NCBI GenBank assembly: GCA_028023455.1
Contig: JAQFVV010000562.1
Span: 248,001 to 312,000 of the forward strand
Direction of reading: 5' to 3'
DNA from: Epiperipatus broadwayi
Lineage: Eukaryota; Onychophora; Udeonychophora; Euonychophora; Peripatidae
Length of the DNA: 64,000 nucleotides
Shown here one piece after another: positions 23,402-34,863 of the stretch. Every line of letters starts with the position of its first letter. The stretch's first letter is position 1. A program made the position numbers and the translations under genes. A model generated the notes under the pieces. The model worked only from the letters and a program-made list of their open reading frames with translations, did not search any database and had not been told where the DNA came from.

Positions 23402-23861
23402 TAAAAAAATTATAAAATGGAAATGAAATTGTATCAGTTACATTTTAGAAAGTAAGATCTTCTATGGAGAATAGGAGAAAAGAGCTAAGAAAAAAGGGTT
23501 TAGCTATTAGGGAGGGTTTCAAGAAGTTTGTTAAATTTGATGTGTGTGACTTGACTTTTGGCAAATAATTTAGATGTTTGAAAAATGCCAATAAAATATA
23601 AATCACTTTAAATTCATACTTGATCAGGCTGACTATATTTTACACATGACATATTGATAATGACTATTGCATTTTGTTTTTGAAGATCAGGTTCATTATT
23701 TAAAATATTGAGTTTTATCTAAATTACAGATAATTAAATATTTTTTCAACAATATTATAGCAATACCTGTAGGCATGTGTTTATGAATATGCTATATATA
23801 TATATAAAATCACTATTAAAATTTTAAAAACGTTACTGCTTGTTTATTATATATATTTCAG

Positions 23862-24020
23862 GTTTATTCCTTGATTGTCTCTCTTGGATTATTTCATGCT
23901 TTGTGTTCACTTCCGGTTGTATTAAGTTTAATTGGAGCTGCACCATATGATTCAGCTTTGCCTGCTAGATATGTGAGATCTCAAGTTACAATACAAACTT
24001 CACTGGCAAGCGAAACTTAG
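23862..24020 (+). CDS. Patched-domain protein, last coding exon
   Basis: 53 codons including the stop TAG at 24018-24020. VYSLIVSLGLFHALCSLPVV and LSLIGAAPYD form the last transmembrane helix and the F.GL..LPVLLS.IGP motif that ends Patched-type proteins. A short cytoplasmic tail (ARYVRSQVTIQTSLASET) follows. The acceptor is ATATATTTCAG, ending at 23861, phase 0, in frame with the previous exon. Together the three exons specify 141 residues. An AATAAA signal follows 131 nt after the stop. The gene shows no break in these exons and is probably functional. Confidence 0.87.
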   Translation, partial: VYSLIVSLGLFHALCSLPVVLSLIGAAPYDSALPARYVRSQVTIQTSLASET

Positions 24021-24150
24021 CGGAATATATGAATAAAATAGTTATGGTGGAATCTATGAAAATTAAATTAAAAAAAAAATTAGATAAATAGAAAATAATA
24101 ATTTTTGCAATTTTTATTTGACTATGTAAATGTTAATTTATTGTTCATTA

Positions 24151-24156
24151 AATAAA
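24151..24156 (+). other. Candidate polyadenylation signal of the Patched-like gene
   Basis: AATAAA 131 nt after the stop codon, in TTCATTAAATAAATATTC. It is the first AATAAA after the stop. In AT-rich DNA the hexamer is common, so this is only a candidate. Confidence 0.45.
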
Positions 24157-24296
24157 TATTCTTTTTATATTATTAGTTCACAATGTAATATTTGATTATT
24201 GCAATGCTGTGTATCCATTCAGTTTAACTATAAAAATTATAAGATCTTTTTTCTATAATTATATATATATATTGTGTGTAATTAAGGATTTCATAA

Positions 24297-24356
24297 TGCA
24301 ACAGTGGTATATCTCTCTGCCATACCTATGATCTGAGTTTGAATCCTAGCTAAGAA
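24297..24356 (+). repeat. tRNA-Gly-like relic (pseudogene or SINE head)
   Basis: CAGTGGTATATCTCTCTGCC followed by GAGTTTGAATCCTAGC resembles the A-box half and the B-box/T-arm of tRNA-Gly (CAGTGGTAGAATTCTCGCCT...GGTTCGATTCCCGGC). Acceptor stems do not pair. 24357-25390 around it shows AT-rich DNA with no gene. Confidence 0.35.
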
Positions 24357-25394
24357 AACTTGAAAATGTTTTCATGTTTCCATTAGATAATTATTTAATA
24401 TTGATTAATAAATGGATGTCTAGATATTATTAGTTAGGTTAAAAAAATATTTAAGCCCTCATTGCCCAATAATTAAAAAACTTGGTGAGTAATGCTTTAT
24501 TCTTTTTTATTATTTATGAGGGTCTATTGGAACGGCAATGAATGGAGGTTTTTAGCCCTTTGAGAGAGGTGTTGAACTGCAAGTTCTGTATGCCCTCTGG
24601 TTAAGTTGCTGTTAATTACATTAGATATAGCTTTTGCTTAGGAGAAGATATATAAAAAGTTAAATATCTTTTACAATATTTTTTTTTAACTTATATTTTT
24701 ATTTTAATTAGTTTATATTGTTTTAAAAGTTGAAATATTTTCTTGTACACAATAGTAATGCTAACAATAATATTTAATATAAGTATATTTATTTAATATT
24801 TAAATACTTTTGTAATTTTTCAACTTGATGTGATCTCATAACTATAAGTCATTTTTTAAGTTTAGATTATATATATGGTTGCCTCAAAAGTAGGTTTATT
24901 ACTAAAACTTACTATTTTTAGAATATCTTTAATAAGTATAAATTTTTTACTATTTTTAGAATATCTCTAGTTAAATTATCTATGCAAAATACTATTTATT
25001 TTCAAAATGTAACATTATTGAGGATGGTTAGTAAATGTTTTAACTACTAATCATTTCTGAAGTATTGCAATTTTAAACCACTCTGTTAATAATTTATAAT
25101 AGGATTTTATTGTCATGAGTATTTCATGATATTGAACATTTTATTGCACTTACTGTGATAATGCGATTCTGTATTTGCATAATCACATTTCGATCTCTTC
25201 AATTGCAATCACACATTTGTATTTCAATCTACTGTTTTTTTGTAGATAAATATGTATAAAAATAGAAATATATCTTTTATTTGGTGTTTAAATTTTTTTC
25301 TTTAATTAGAATTAGTGATTGCTGCTGTTAATTATCACCATCAAATAATTTACTGATCAGGAGTTTAGATCCAAACAAAAAAATAAAATAAATT

Positions 25395-25690
25395 ACTACA
25401 CTTATATTATTTCTTCAATGTGGTGGACGAATTTTTTTGATGATGTCCAGTGTGAATCACATGAAAATGGTTGGTAACTGGCATCTCATAATTCAAAAGT
25501 TTTATAGGCTTTCCAACAGTCTGAATAAATTGTCGATTCCACGTTTTATTTGATGGCTTCCATAAGAGTTGTCGCTGTTCTATCATGAATCTCATGATGA
25601 AACACTTGTCTGTCTCTCTGCACAAGCCATCAATAGTAAGAAGTGACCAAAATTGAGTTGTAACTCCTGGATCTTGAGATTTAGGTTACA
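25395..25690 (-). pseudogene. Second ISXO2-type transposase fossil
   Basis: Minus-strand frames hold the middle of a DDE transposase of the IS1595/ISXO2 group. CRETDKCFIM comes first; after a frameshift HDRTATTLMEAIK, a stop, then STIYSDCWKAYKT with the second catalytic Asp; after another stop and shift VTNHFHVIH and FVHHIE, which stand where the family has H.TVNHS and FVDP...NIE. The N-terminal zinc ribbon and first Asp are not found. It differs in sequence from the Merlin copy at 22060-22964, so it is a separate, older insertion. Its inverted repeats were not recognised. Confidence 0.6.
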
Positions 25691-26250
25691 CCACTCTACT
25701 ATTGCATTAACTGGTTGTTAATAAAAAAAATGGATTCAAGAAATGAAAGTTTTGAAACTGTTTTTTAGTTGAAGCAAGGTAGCTAGAAATTTCAATTTGA
25801 TTAGTAAAACTGATGTTTCTAAGCTTATACTTTAGTTTGAAATGTTTCAACTTCCTGAACTACTGACCCTGAAATAAATAAACAATATCCTGATCATTAA
25901 ATTAACATATATTAGGTAAATTAAAGTATTGTCTTTTTGGAAAATTTGATCAAACTCATTCTTCTATATTATTTTATCTAGAAAATGATTTTATTGTTCA
26001 TTTTCATTGCCTTACATATACACTTTGATTATGTTTTTATACTCGAAAAAAGTAAAAAAAAACGAATAAATGAAAGTCATATGTGCTGGAACATAAACAT
26101 ATTACTATTTCATAAAGTTGCATATTTATAATTACCTAACTGTGCATCTACTTCTTATTCATCTTTATTTGTAATATATATTGTTAATCATTAATTCCAA
26201 AATTGCAGATCTGAACTTACTATTAAAGATAATTAATGAAAAAAGCAATA

Positions 26251-26633
26251 CATTAAGATAAGGTCCCCAACTCTATGCCCGTGGGTACCATGGCGCCCAC
26301 AGACCATTTTACATGTGCCCACCACTATTCGAACATGATAAAAAATTATTTATCTGAGACAAATAAATTTAATATTTAAAATTTCTTATAAATTATTGAA
26401 TTATATTGTAATCAAATTGTAGGGCATACTATACTTTTACAGCGTAAAAATATATACGTTAATTATATGTTAAAATTTTATTTTTGAAATAAATATTTTT
26501 TTGTACATTATGTGTATTCTTAACAATATCCAACTATAAATTTACATTGAAAAAATAAATGATGCTTGCCATCTGGCCAGTATTATAGAATGTGCTCTTA
26601 AGTGCAAAAAGGTTGGGGACCCCTGCATTAGGA
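26251..26633 (+). mobile_element. hAT-type MITE with 8-bp target duplication
   Basis: A 367-bp non-coding element (26259-26625). The right end reads, on the minus strand, CAGGGGTCCCCAACCTTTTT, the classical hAT terminus. The left end is TAAGGTCCCCAACTCTATGC. The flanks CATTAAGA (26251-26258) and CATTAGGA (26626-26633) match at 7 of 8 bases, fitting the 8-bp duplication of hAT transposons. There is no transposase inside. A GTGGGTACCATGGCGCCCAC near-palindrome lies near the left end. Confidence 0.85.
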
Positions 26634-28774
26634 TTACTAAAAAAGAAATATCAAAAAATTCTAACTCCGATAAGATCAAAATGTTTACAATATTAGAATA
26701 AGTTGTAAATAATAATACATATGAATAGAGATATATTAGGGAGATATTAAAGAAATTTGAAGTCTTAAAAATAATATAAAAAGATACTATTGATAATTTT
26801 AAAAAGTTTTATCAGAAAAAAATGGAAGCAATAAAAAGAAAATAATGTTTAATATTTTAGATATCAGTTATAACAGGCATGCTCTTTTTTTTTAAATTCA
26901 AAACCTAGTCAAAATTAATATTTATATCATAATAACATGAATATATTTGGAGTGAAAATCAAAGATTAATACACTTATGATTAGAAACTCATTACATTAT
27001 GACTAATATCTTTGAGATCCCAATCTTTGCCTGATTAACAATGTAGGTTCAACTTCATAACTGTTTTTATATAGTTTTCATTTATTTAAATGTACACCAT
27101 TGGTTCATTATGCTTAATAGTTTTTCATTTATGATAATTTCTAATTGGAGCATTTTTGGAATATAATTCTTTTATTGATTTGATTCTATGGGACAACATA
27201 GTAGTGGTGCTTTAACAGTTTTAGTTAATTATCAATCTCATTGTTATTCCTCACATTTATAAATTGATAATGTTTTGTAGTAGAGCAAGACATTTATTAA
27301 AAAATAAAGTAAATGATCAATTATAATCTAATATTAATAGCAAGGTTATGACTATGCAGATGTGTTAATCATCTTAATTATTATTTGCATGACATAGAAA
27401 TACAAAAATTATCATTTTTATATGTGAATTGCATTTGAAATGGAATCTTAATCTTTAAGTTATTCATGAAATTAATAATGAAAAATTATTTATGTAATGC
27501 TAATATTTATGCATGCTTTTCTAGTAGTTTCGCGAATGTATTTCTTTTAAATAAACATTAAACAATAAGGAGAAAATACAATTACTCAGAATAAAAAAAA
27601 TCAGTTTGATGCGTGTATGCTCATGGGTTGCTCCAGCATTATAATTGACAGTTTGAGATTTGATCCAGGAATATTTAGTTTTTAAATCTATCACTATATT
27701 CTGTTTTAATGGAAATGTATTCATGATTTCTAATGACCTTTTTTTATTAATGTCATCACAATTTTTTCTTCTTTTTTGCATATAGTAACTAATTTTATTG
27801 TTTATGGATAGTGAATATGACAAAATTATTGATAAATGATAACCTTCACATAATATTTGTTTTAAATGGATATACCAATATAAAATTGACTGCATATAGA
27901 TAAAGAAATGACATAATAGCTTGGCATATTTTTACAAATATTCTGCAACAAAGAAATAATATTTGATTCTATTAGGACATCAGAAGAAAGTTGTATATTT
28001 ATAATTATTATTTATTTTAATAACTATAAAAATTAACGGCAGAACTATGCTTTAGAATGTAACAGTTTCATTAAATATAAAATGGAAGTTTTAAACTGGG
28101 TTTGTTATTAAAAGCTAACAGGATATTTTGTACATTGTACCTATATAATTAACTCCTATGCAAATCATCATCTTAAAAGTCTATTTTTAAACATGTTTAT
28201 GATCTTAAGCAATAATTTCTAGATAAAATTAACATTTATTTGATTAGTAACAGTTCCACTCAATTGCTTATATAAGAAGACTGCATTTTCAGAACTATAT
28301 ATGAAATAAAACAAAATTCTGAATATTTTTTTTATATTTCCAAGAAATTGAATGGCTTATGATTACAAATCTAAGTTAATCATAATATAACTGTTAGTTG
28401 GTGCAAATATAATTTATTATGATTAATCTCAATATGAAATTAGTGAATCAATGATCATTTATTGTTTTTAAATACAAATTCTCTTTATGCAGAAATTGTT
28501 GCTATTGTATATTAGAAACATGCTTATATTTAGAATTTTTAATAGCACTTTCATAATATAAAATTAAGCTGAATGTTTTAAAATTCTTATATTTCAGTGA
28601 ATTAACCCTTTTCATTAGAGAAATTGTAACTAAAAGGAAATCTATTCTCTTGAATGATAAATTACATAACAAATATTAACTATTAATTTTATAATCCTGC
28701 AAACAAACAACTATTAAATGTGTAATAGTAATTATATACAATATTTATGAAGTACTAATCTTTAGTTGTGCATA
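26634..28774. other. No recognisable feature
   Basis: AT-rich sequence. A 124-codon minus-strand frame at 27521-27895 has no motif and biased low-complexity composition, and I do not regard it as a gene. Confidence 0.5.
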
Positions 28775-29062
28775 TTATAAGAAGCTTTTACAAATCAGAT
28801 TTATACTAGAGTCATTTTAATAAACTTACAAATAACATCCTTTCATATCAATGCAATATCTTCAAGATATTAAATTGAGTAATAGATTAAGTATTGATAT
28901 TATCAATAACTGATCTACTACCCATATAATATTTTGGGGGATAAGATGAAAATGGGTTCATTTCTCATGTGACTAGTAGATTGCATTGACATGGGAGGGT
29001 TTATATGTAAATTTATTAAAATGACTCTAGTAAATGTGACTTGTAAAAGATTCTTATCATAA
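28775..29062. repeat. Foldback, arms about 95 bp
   Basis: AGAAGCTTTTACAAATCAGA at the left corresponds to the complement of the right arm ending near 29060. Shared inner blocks are ACTAGAGTCATTTTAATAAA and ATCAATGCAAT. The spacer is about 90 bp. No hammerhead core and no coding sequence. Confidence 0.75.
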
Positions 29063-29134
29063 GTAAATTTGAAGAATATTAATTAATAAACATTATTTTT
29101 GAAATACAAGCATTAATTCATATAGTTTAAATGT

Positions 29135-29625
29135 AATATAGAGGATTTGCACACAGACTTTTAACCTCCCTTCAGCCAACCACTCTATTTCATACAACTG
29201 ATACACATGACCACCCTCCAACTCTTTAGTCATCCATACCATTGAAAATATGATGAAAATCATACAATCAATACACATTATCACACGTGAAAAAGATAAA
29301 TGATCTCCAATATACACATTTTCTGCTGAACAAGCATGTTAATATAGCAAATTTTCAAATTTTAATGGATAGATTTTATTAAAGTTTGAAGATTTGCTAT
29401 CTTAATATAAACTGAGCACTGATTATATATGTGTGGGAGATGCTGATCTGAACCAACTGATGAGGGTTGGTTCGGCATGAAATGTGTATATTGGAGATCA
29501 TTTATCTTTTAACATATGTGTGGTCATGTATTTCAGCTGTATGAGATAGAATGGATGGCTGAAGGGAGCTTGAAAGTGTAACGGTTGAACACGTATATCC
29601 ATTTAACATGCCTTGGAGTTTAGGG
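29135..29625. mobile_element. Foldback element, hammerhead family A, copy 1
   Basis: The left arm (29135-29330, minus orientation) and right arm (29437-29600, plus orientation) are inverted copies sharing GTGTATATTGGAGATCATTT, the TGTATGAGATAGA block and GGCTGAAGGGAG. Between them is an inner palindrome (AATATAGCAAATTTTC.. mirrored). The right arm carries a full hammerhead. The left arm begins inside the ribozyme (TTCAGCAGAAAATG), so its first half is lost. It is related to the 48596-49603 element and to the 56825-56942 hairpin. Confidence 0.7.
29441..29505 (+). ncRNA. Hammerhead-like ribozyme, type I (family A, copy 1)
   Basis: Core CTGATGA at 29457-29463 and GAAA at 29479-29482. A 15-nt segment between them folds as a weak stem II (G-C plus G-U pairs). 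Stem III is ATGTGTAT (29482-29489), giving A-U, U-A, G-U. Predicted cleavage is after TATA at 29490. Stem I is CCAA (29453-29456) with TTGG (29491-29494), an internal loop, then GATC (29445-29448) with GATC (29496-29499). Stem II is eroded, so activity is doubtful. Confidence 0.55.
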
Positions 29626-31028
<1,403 letters not shown>

Positions 31029-32208
31029 TTTTCTACCTTTGATGTCAGTGAAATGTATGGATCAATTAATAGAATGTCTTCTATTGAAATAATTAATAAT
31101 GCATTAAAGTTATAAAATGTTAATATTAAAACAAGAAAATTTATTGTTGAAACATTAAACTTTATTGATAAAAATATTTATGCAATTTTTAAGCATGATT
31201 TTATAAAATGAGTAATGGCTGGCCATTGGGTCTTCCTACAGTTGCCCAAATATGTAATTTTGTTATTTCTACATATGAAGATAATATTTTGAAAAAGGAA
31301 TATTATCAAAAAAATATTACTTTATACAATCGATATGTTGATGATGTTTTTGTTTGTGGAAAGCCAAATGCTATTAATGATTTGTTTAATGAATTAAATA
31401 ATATAAAGGGCTTAAAATGGATTAAAACAGATGAAAATTCAATGGGTGTTCAATTTTTAGATCTCAAGATAACTAGAAACAAAGATAAACTGGATTACTG
31501 TATGACTCTGAAACCAATAGCAAAAAGAGGATATATTCCATATGAATCAAAAGTACCAATGTCACATAAAATGACAGGTTTGAAGTCCTTCTTATTTAGA
31601 AATGATAACCTTTGTAAATTTGCATCAGATAAAACCAAAAATATTGAAATTTATTATACTGAATTGTTAAATGTTGGATATAATTATGATTGTGTTTATT
31701 ATAATGTTAAAATTTTTAATTCTAAATATAAAAATAATATTAATAATAATGGTAATTCTTCTGATGAAAATTTTTGGATATCAATACCATATATTTCAAA
31801 TCAACAGGCAAGTTTCATTAAGAAAATTTATAAAGGTGTATGTGATATTGCATTTTATGCACCACCTACATTGAATAAGTTGATAAATAATTCAAAGGAT
31901 AAAACTTTATTAACAAATAAAAATTGTATCATTTGCAAATGAACATGTAAGTGTGGCAGTGGATATATAGGTGAATTGAGGTGCACATTGGAAAAAAGAA
32001 CACTTGTTATTATTAAAAAGGGTTCAAAAATACAAAACAAAATTATAAAAATAATGATAATCTATTAGCTTCTGTCTTTTATGACCATAATAAATCATGT
32101 ATATATGGTTTTGATTTTAATTATAGTAACATAAAAATATTGGAAACTGAAAGAAATAATAATAAAAAAAAAATTAAAGAAGAGATGTTAATATATAAAT
32201 ACAAATAA
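31029..32208 (+). pseudogene. Penelope-like element: reverse transcriptase plus GIY-YIG nuclease, decayed
   Basis: Penelope-like retroelements insert by target-primed reverse transcription using a C-terminal GIY-YIG endonuclease. Visible in order: STFDVSEMYGSIN (catalytic Asp region) with a stop at 31113; a frameshift near 31205; then 244 intact codons, 31208-31942, with GWPLGLPTVAQI, NRYVDDVFV (the YVDD box typical of this group), and QFLDLKITR. After a stop at 31940 the frame continues TCKCGSGYIGELRCTLEKR, a GIY-YIG nuclease start. A further shift leads to DHNKSCIYGFDFNYSNIKIL and ETERNNNKKKIKEEMLIY, the usual C-terminal end. The N-terminal part is missing. A repeat carrying hammerhead-like ribozymes lies 236 bp downstream, as expected for the terminal repeats of this class. 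Confidence 0.8.
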
Positions 32209-32405
32209 AATTTAATTAATGGGCAAGCAGCAAATGTTAAGATCACAGAATTATGGGAAAGTTAACATCATGGAATTATGGTAATGCTGACATTTTTAAA
32301 GTATTAGTTGATAAAAACTACAAAGATAGTTGAAAGCGGTTCTAAGTGACGGTTATAGTTATAAACTTTTAAGTACTATATTTTCTAATATTTATTTACA
32401 AATTT

Positions 32406-32443
<38 letters not shown>
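32406..32443. repeat. (CA)n(TA)n microsatellite
   Basis: A CA run passing into a TA run, directly left of the hammerhead-bearing repeat. Confidence 0.93.
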
Positions 32444-32534
32444 GATCACTAGATGGAGTTTTACCAATATCTCCGTACAAGCTTTGCATACATAAATGCT
32501 GAGAGAGACAGAATAAATATCTCTTTCGTTGTCT

Positions 32535-32588
32535 CCACCCTCAGATCAGCTGATTTCAAGCTAATTGGCTATCATCAGTGAAGGGTGG
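32535..32588 (-). ncRNA. Hammerhead-like ribozyme, type I (family B, copy 1)
   Basis: On the minus strand: CTGATGA (32572-32578), a 14-nt segment with stem II AGC/GCT and loop CAATTA, and GAAA (32554-32557). Stem III is the palindrome ATCAGCTGAT, followed by C, so the cleavage triplet is ATC, between 32544 and 32543. Stem I pairs CCACCCTTCA with TGAGGGTGG in nine pairs with one bulged T. The closing 10.1/11.1 position of stem II is a U-U mismatch. This is the best-preserved fold in the window. Confidence 0.68.
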
Positions 32589-32921
32589 GAACTAGAAACT
32601 AGATCTAAACACTGACTCTAAACCTCAGCATTTATGAAAAAAGTTTCTATCAGCTTGCAAGCATGAGTTTTTCAGATACGTAAATATCTTCAAATCCAGT
32701 TAAACAAACTAGACAGATATATGGGACTGAAAACAGTTCAGTTTCACCATATAGTAAAAGCCTCTGCAATATATATCATTGCAAAAACATTCAAGGGTAC
32801 ATTTATGATAAACAAAATGAAGATATTAACGTATCTGAAAAATTCATGCTTGCAAGCTGATAGAAACTTTTTTCATAAATGCTGAGGTTTAGAGTCAGTG
32901 TTTAGATCTAGTTTCTAGTCC

Positions 32922-32985
32922 CTGCCCTTCACTGATGATGGCCAATTAGCTTGAAATCATCTGATCTGAATGTTAGACAATGAAA
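32922..32985 (+). ncRNA. Hammerhead-like ribozyme, family B, copy 2, weakened stem I
   Basis: CTGATGA at 32932-32938, stem II GGC/GCT, GAAA at 32953-32956, stem III ATCATCTGAT, predicted cleavage after C32966. Only the first four pairs of stem I remain (TTCA with TGAA), because the distal 3' strand has changed. Confidence 0.45.
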
Positions 32986-33334
32986 AAAATATTTATTCTG
33001 TCTCTCTCAGCATTTATGTATACAAATCTTGTACAGAGATATTGGTAAAACTCCATCCAGTGATCATTAAATGCAAGCTATAAGCAAGTTAACAAAATTT
33101 ATAACTTGTTTTGTTTATCATAAATGTACCCTTGAAAGTTTTTGCAATGATATATATTGCAGAGGCTTTTACTATATGGTGAAACTGAACTGTTTTCAGT
33201 CCCATATATCTGTCTAGTTTGTTTAACTGGATTTGAAGATATTTACGTATCTGAAAAATTCATGCTTGCAAGCTGGTAAATTTTTTTTATAAATGCTGAT
33301 ATTTAGAGTCAGTGTTTATATCTAGTTTCTAGTC

Positions 33335-33391
33335 CCTATCCTTCACTGATGATAGCCAATTAGCCTGAAATCAGCTGATCTGAAAGATGGA
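33335..33391 (+). ncRNA. Hammerhead-like ribozyme, type I (family B, copy 3)
   Basis: CTGATGA at 33346-33352, short stem II around CAATTA, GAAA at 33367-33370, stem III ATCAGCTGAT, ATC cleavage site after C33380. Stem I pairs CTATCCTTCA with TGAAAGATGG at nine of ten positions (one G-U, one A-C mismatch). Its sequence differs from copy 1, yet pairing is kept. Cleavage sites of copies 2 and 3 are 414 nt apart. Confidence 0.65.
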
Positions 33392-33534
33392 GACAACAAA
33401 AGAGATATTTATTCAGTCTATCTCAGCATTTAAGTATACAAAGCTTGTACGGAGATATTGGTAAAGCTCCCTCTAGTGATCATTAAATGCAAGCTATAAG
33501 CAAGTTAACAAAATTTATAACTTGTTTTGTTTAT

Positions 33535-33557
33535 CATATATATATATATATATATAT
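33535..33557. repeat. (TA)n microsatellite
   Basis: TA run at the right edge of the family B element. A sequence starting TGAAGCAATGG follows it. Confidence 0.93.
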
Positions 33558-33831
33558 TGAAGCAATGGACCCGGAAGTCTGATCCATGCTGCACAGCCCT
33601 CTATAAACTTAACTAATATTGTAGACCAATTAAGTTTATAGTCCAGTATCAGCAAGGTTTTGCATTAAAGCCAAAATTAATTTGTTCATTTTGTTTACTT
33701 AATGGTGTTTAAATTTGTATTTGCATTAAAATATTTCCTTTTAAATAAATTTTGTTTAGATTAAATTGCTATTAAAATTACTTGTAAAACCTATTAATCA
33801 AACATATATATACGTCAAGCATATATATATA

Positions 33832-34466
33832 TGAGTTAATGGAAAATTCTGTTGAAATAAAATGTTATTTTGTTAAAAGAAATAATAATATATTTTTCTT
33901 TTTAAATTTTGTTAAAATATGGCGTATGATTTTATTTTGAGATAAGCCTGCCAATATTTTCTAAAGGAATGTATGTTTTAATTAGTTAGCCCATTCAAGG
34001 CAAATTAAAGATGGCCTTTTTTAATTAATAGAAATTCAAAAGTTAAATATAGAAATCGAGAATAAGAAATTAAAAGTTATTTTTAGAAAAAGTTACCTTG
34101 AAATAAAGGAACATGGGAAGCTTATCAAGATCTAAAATCATATGCAAAACAGAAGGATAGCTGACAGAAAGGTATAAAAAGGAGAAGAGGCTCTCTCTGG
34201 TTCTTTTAGTGATTCATGGAGATCCTGTGTCTATATTAGTGAGATTTTACTTTTAAAAATCTCTCTGATCTCCTATGCTTATTTATGCAGATCCTGTGCT
34301 GTGATTCTCCAAGATTTTGTTTCTAAATGCAGAAAATATTGTTCCTCAATTAGGCAGATTTTGCTGTACAACTCGTTCAGATTTTGCTCCTAAATTTATT
34401 CAACCTTTGTCCCCGAAACCACTTTTATAAGTTTCAACATGCAACAAGTAGTTAAAAGTTGTATTA
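33832..34466 (+). repeat. Probable 5' LTR of a third LTR element
   Basis: It starts TGAGTTAATGG after a short TA run. It holds a good TATA box (GGTATAAAAAGG, 34171) followed by GAGAAGAGGCTCTCTCTGGT, as in many retrotransposon promoters, and repeats of CAGATCCTGTG/GAGATCCTGTG type. It is followed by a primer-site-like sequence. A matching 3' LTR was not found in the window, so the limits are uncertain. Confidence 0.4.
34173..34180 (+). promoter_or_regulatory. TATA box of the putative LTR
   Basis: TATAAAAA, with a GC-richer GAGAAGAGGCTCTCTCTGG segment about 10 nt downstream where transcription would begin. Confidence 0.45.
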
Positions 34467-34467
34467 A

Positions 34468-34494
34468 TTTGATGGACGCAACCATGTTTGGAGG
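34468..34494 (+). other. Primer-binding-like site of the third LTR element
   Basis: TTTGATGGACGCAACCATGT followed by TTGGAGG. It is similar in layout to the sites after the LTRs of elements 1 and 2 (TTGTCGTCCAACTGTGAGG and TTGGTGCCAGCAACATGTTG). Resemblance to the tRNA-Lys complement is partial. 34495-34774 beyond it shows no long reading frame. Confidence 0.35.
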
Positions 34495-34769
34495 TTAGGC
34501 AAATAAATTTGCCTGCCGCCGGGATCCTAAAAACCATCAAAATGTCGTAACATGCCCAAAATAAAAACCTGAACTGTGTGCCATGTCTGTTTGACCTTTC
34601 ATTAAAAATGCTGCATATTTCCATTTCCTTGTCTGAACAAATATCTCTATGGATGTATCAAGCTACAAACATCGAGGGAACTGGACCAAGGAACCAGAAT
34701 GGTAACCCTATCTCTCCTTATGAACTATTTATTACTTTACATTTTGATAAACCTTTCTTAACTGTTTCA

Positions 34770-34774
<5 letters not shown>

Positions 34775-34860
<86 letters not shown>
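34775..34860. repeat. (TA)n microsatellite, 86 bp
   Basis: Uninterrupted TA repeat. Confidence 0.95.

Positions 34861-34863
<3 letters not shown>

Larger units (their letters stand above)
12931..23861 (+). other. Intron of the Patched-like gene (10,931 bp), mostly one nested transposon
   Basis: It runs from donor GTATAT to acceptor TATATTTCAG. The Merlin element at 14324-23401, with its nested LTR element, makes up about 83 percent of the intron. 12931-14314 and 23411-23860 hold AT-rich sequence, apart from a possible LINE relic at 13140-13720. Confidence 0.75.
32444..33534. mobile_element. Tandem plus inverted repeat element, hammerhead family B
   Basis: The plus-orientation unit is 417 bp: TAAATGCAAGCTATAAGCAA occurs at 33068 and again at 33485. 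The portion 32825-33067 is the end of a previous unit. 32444-32815 is an inverted partial copy. Hammerhead cores occur at 32554-32578 (minus), 32932-32956 and 33346-33370 (plus). TA tracts lie on both sides. Tandem and inverted terminal repeats with hammerheads are described for Penelope-like elements. The adjacent Penelope-like gene supports this link, but common origin is inference. Confidence 0.75.

Noticed and set aside
27521-27895. 124-codon minus-strand frame as a gene
   Set aside because: Low-complexity composition, no motif, no promoter or splice context. It is of a length that can occur by chance here.
33558-33821. 264-bp TG..CA segment between TA tracts as a short solo LTR
   Set aside because: TG and CA beside TA runs are the commonest single-base variants of TA, so the signal has little weight. 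No promoter or repeat partner seen.
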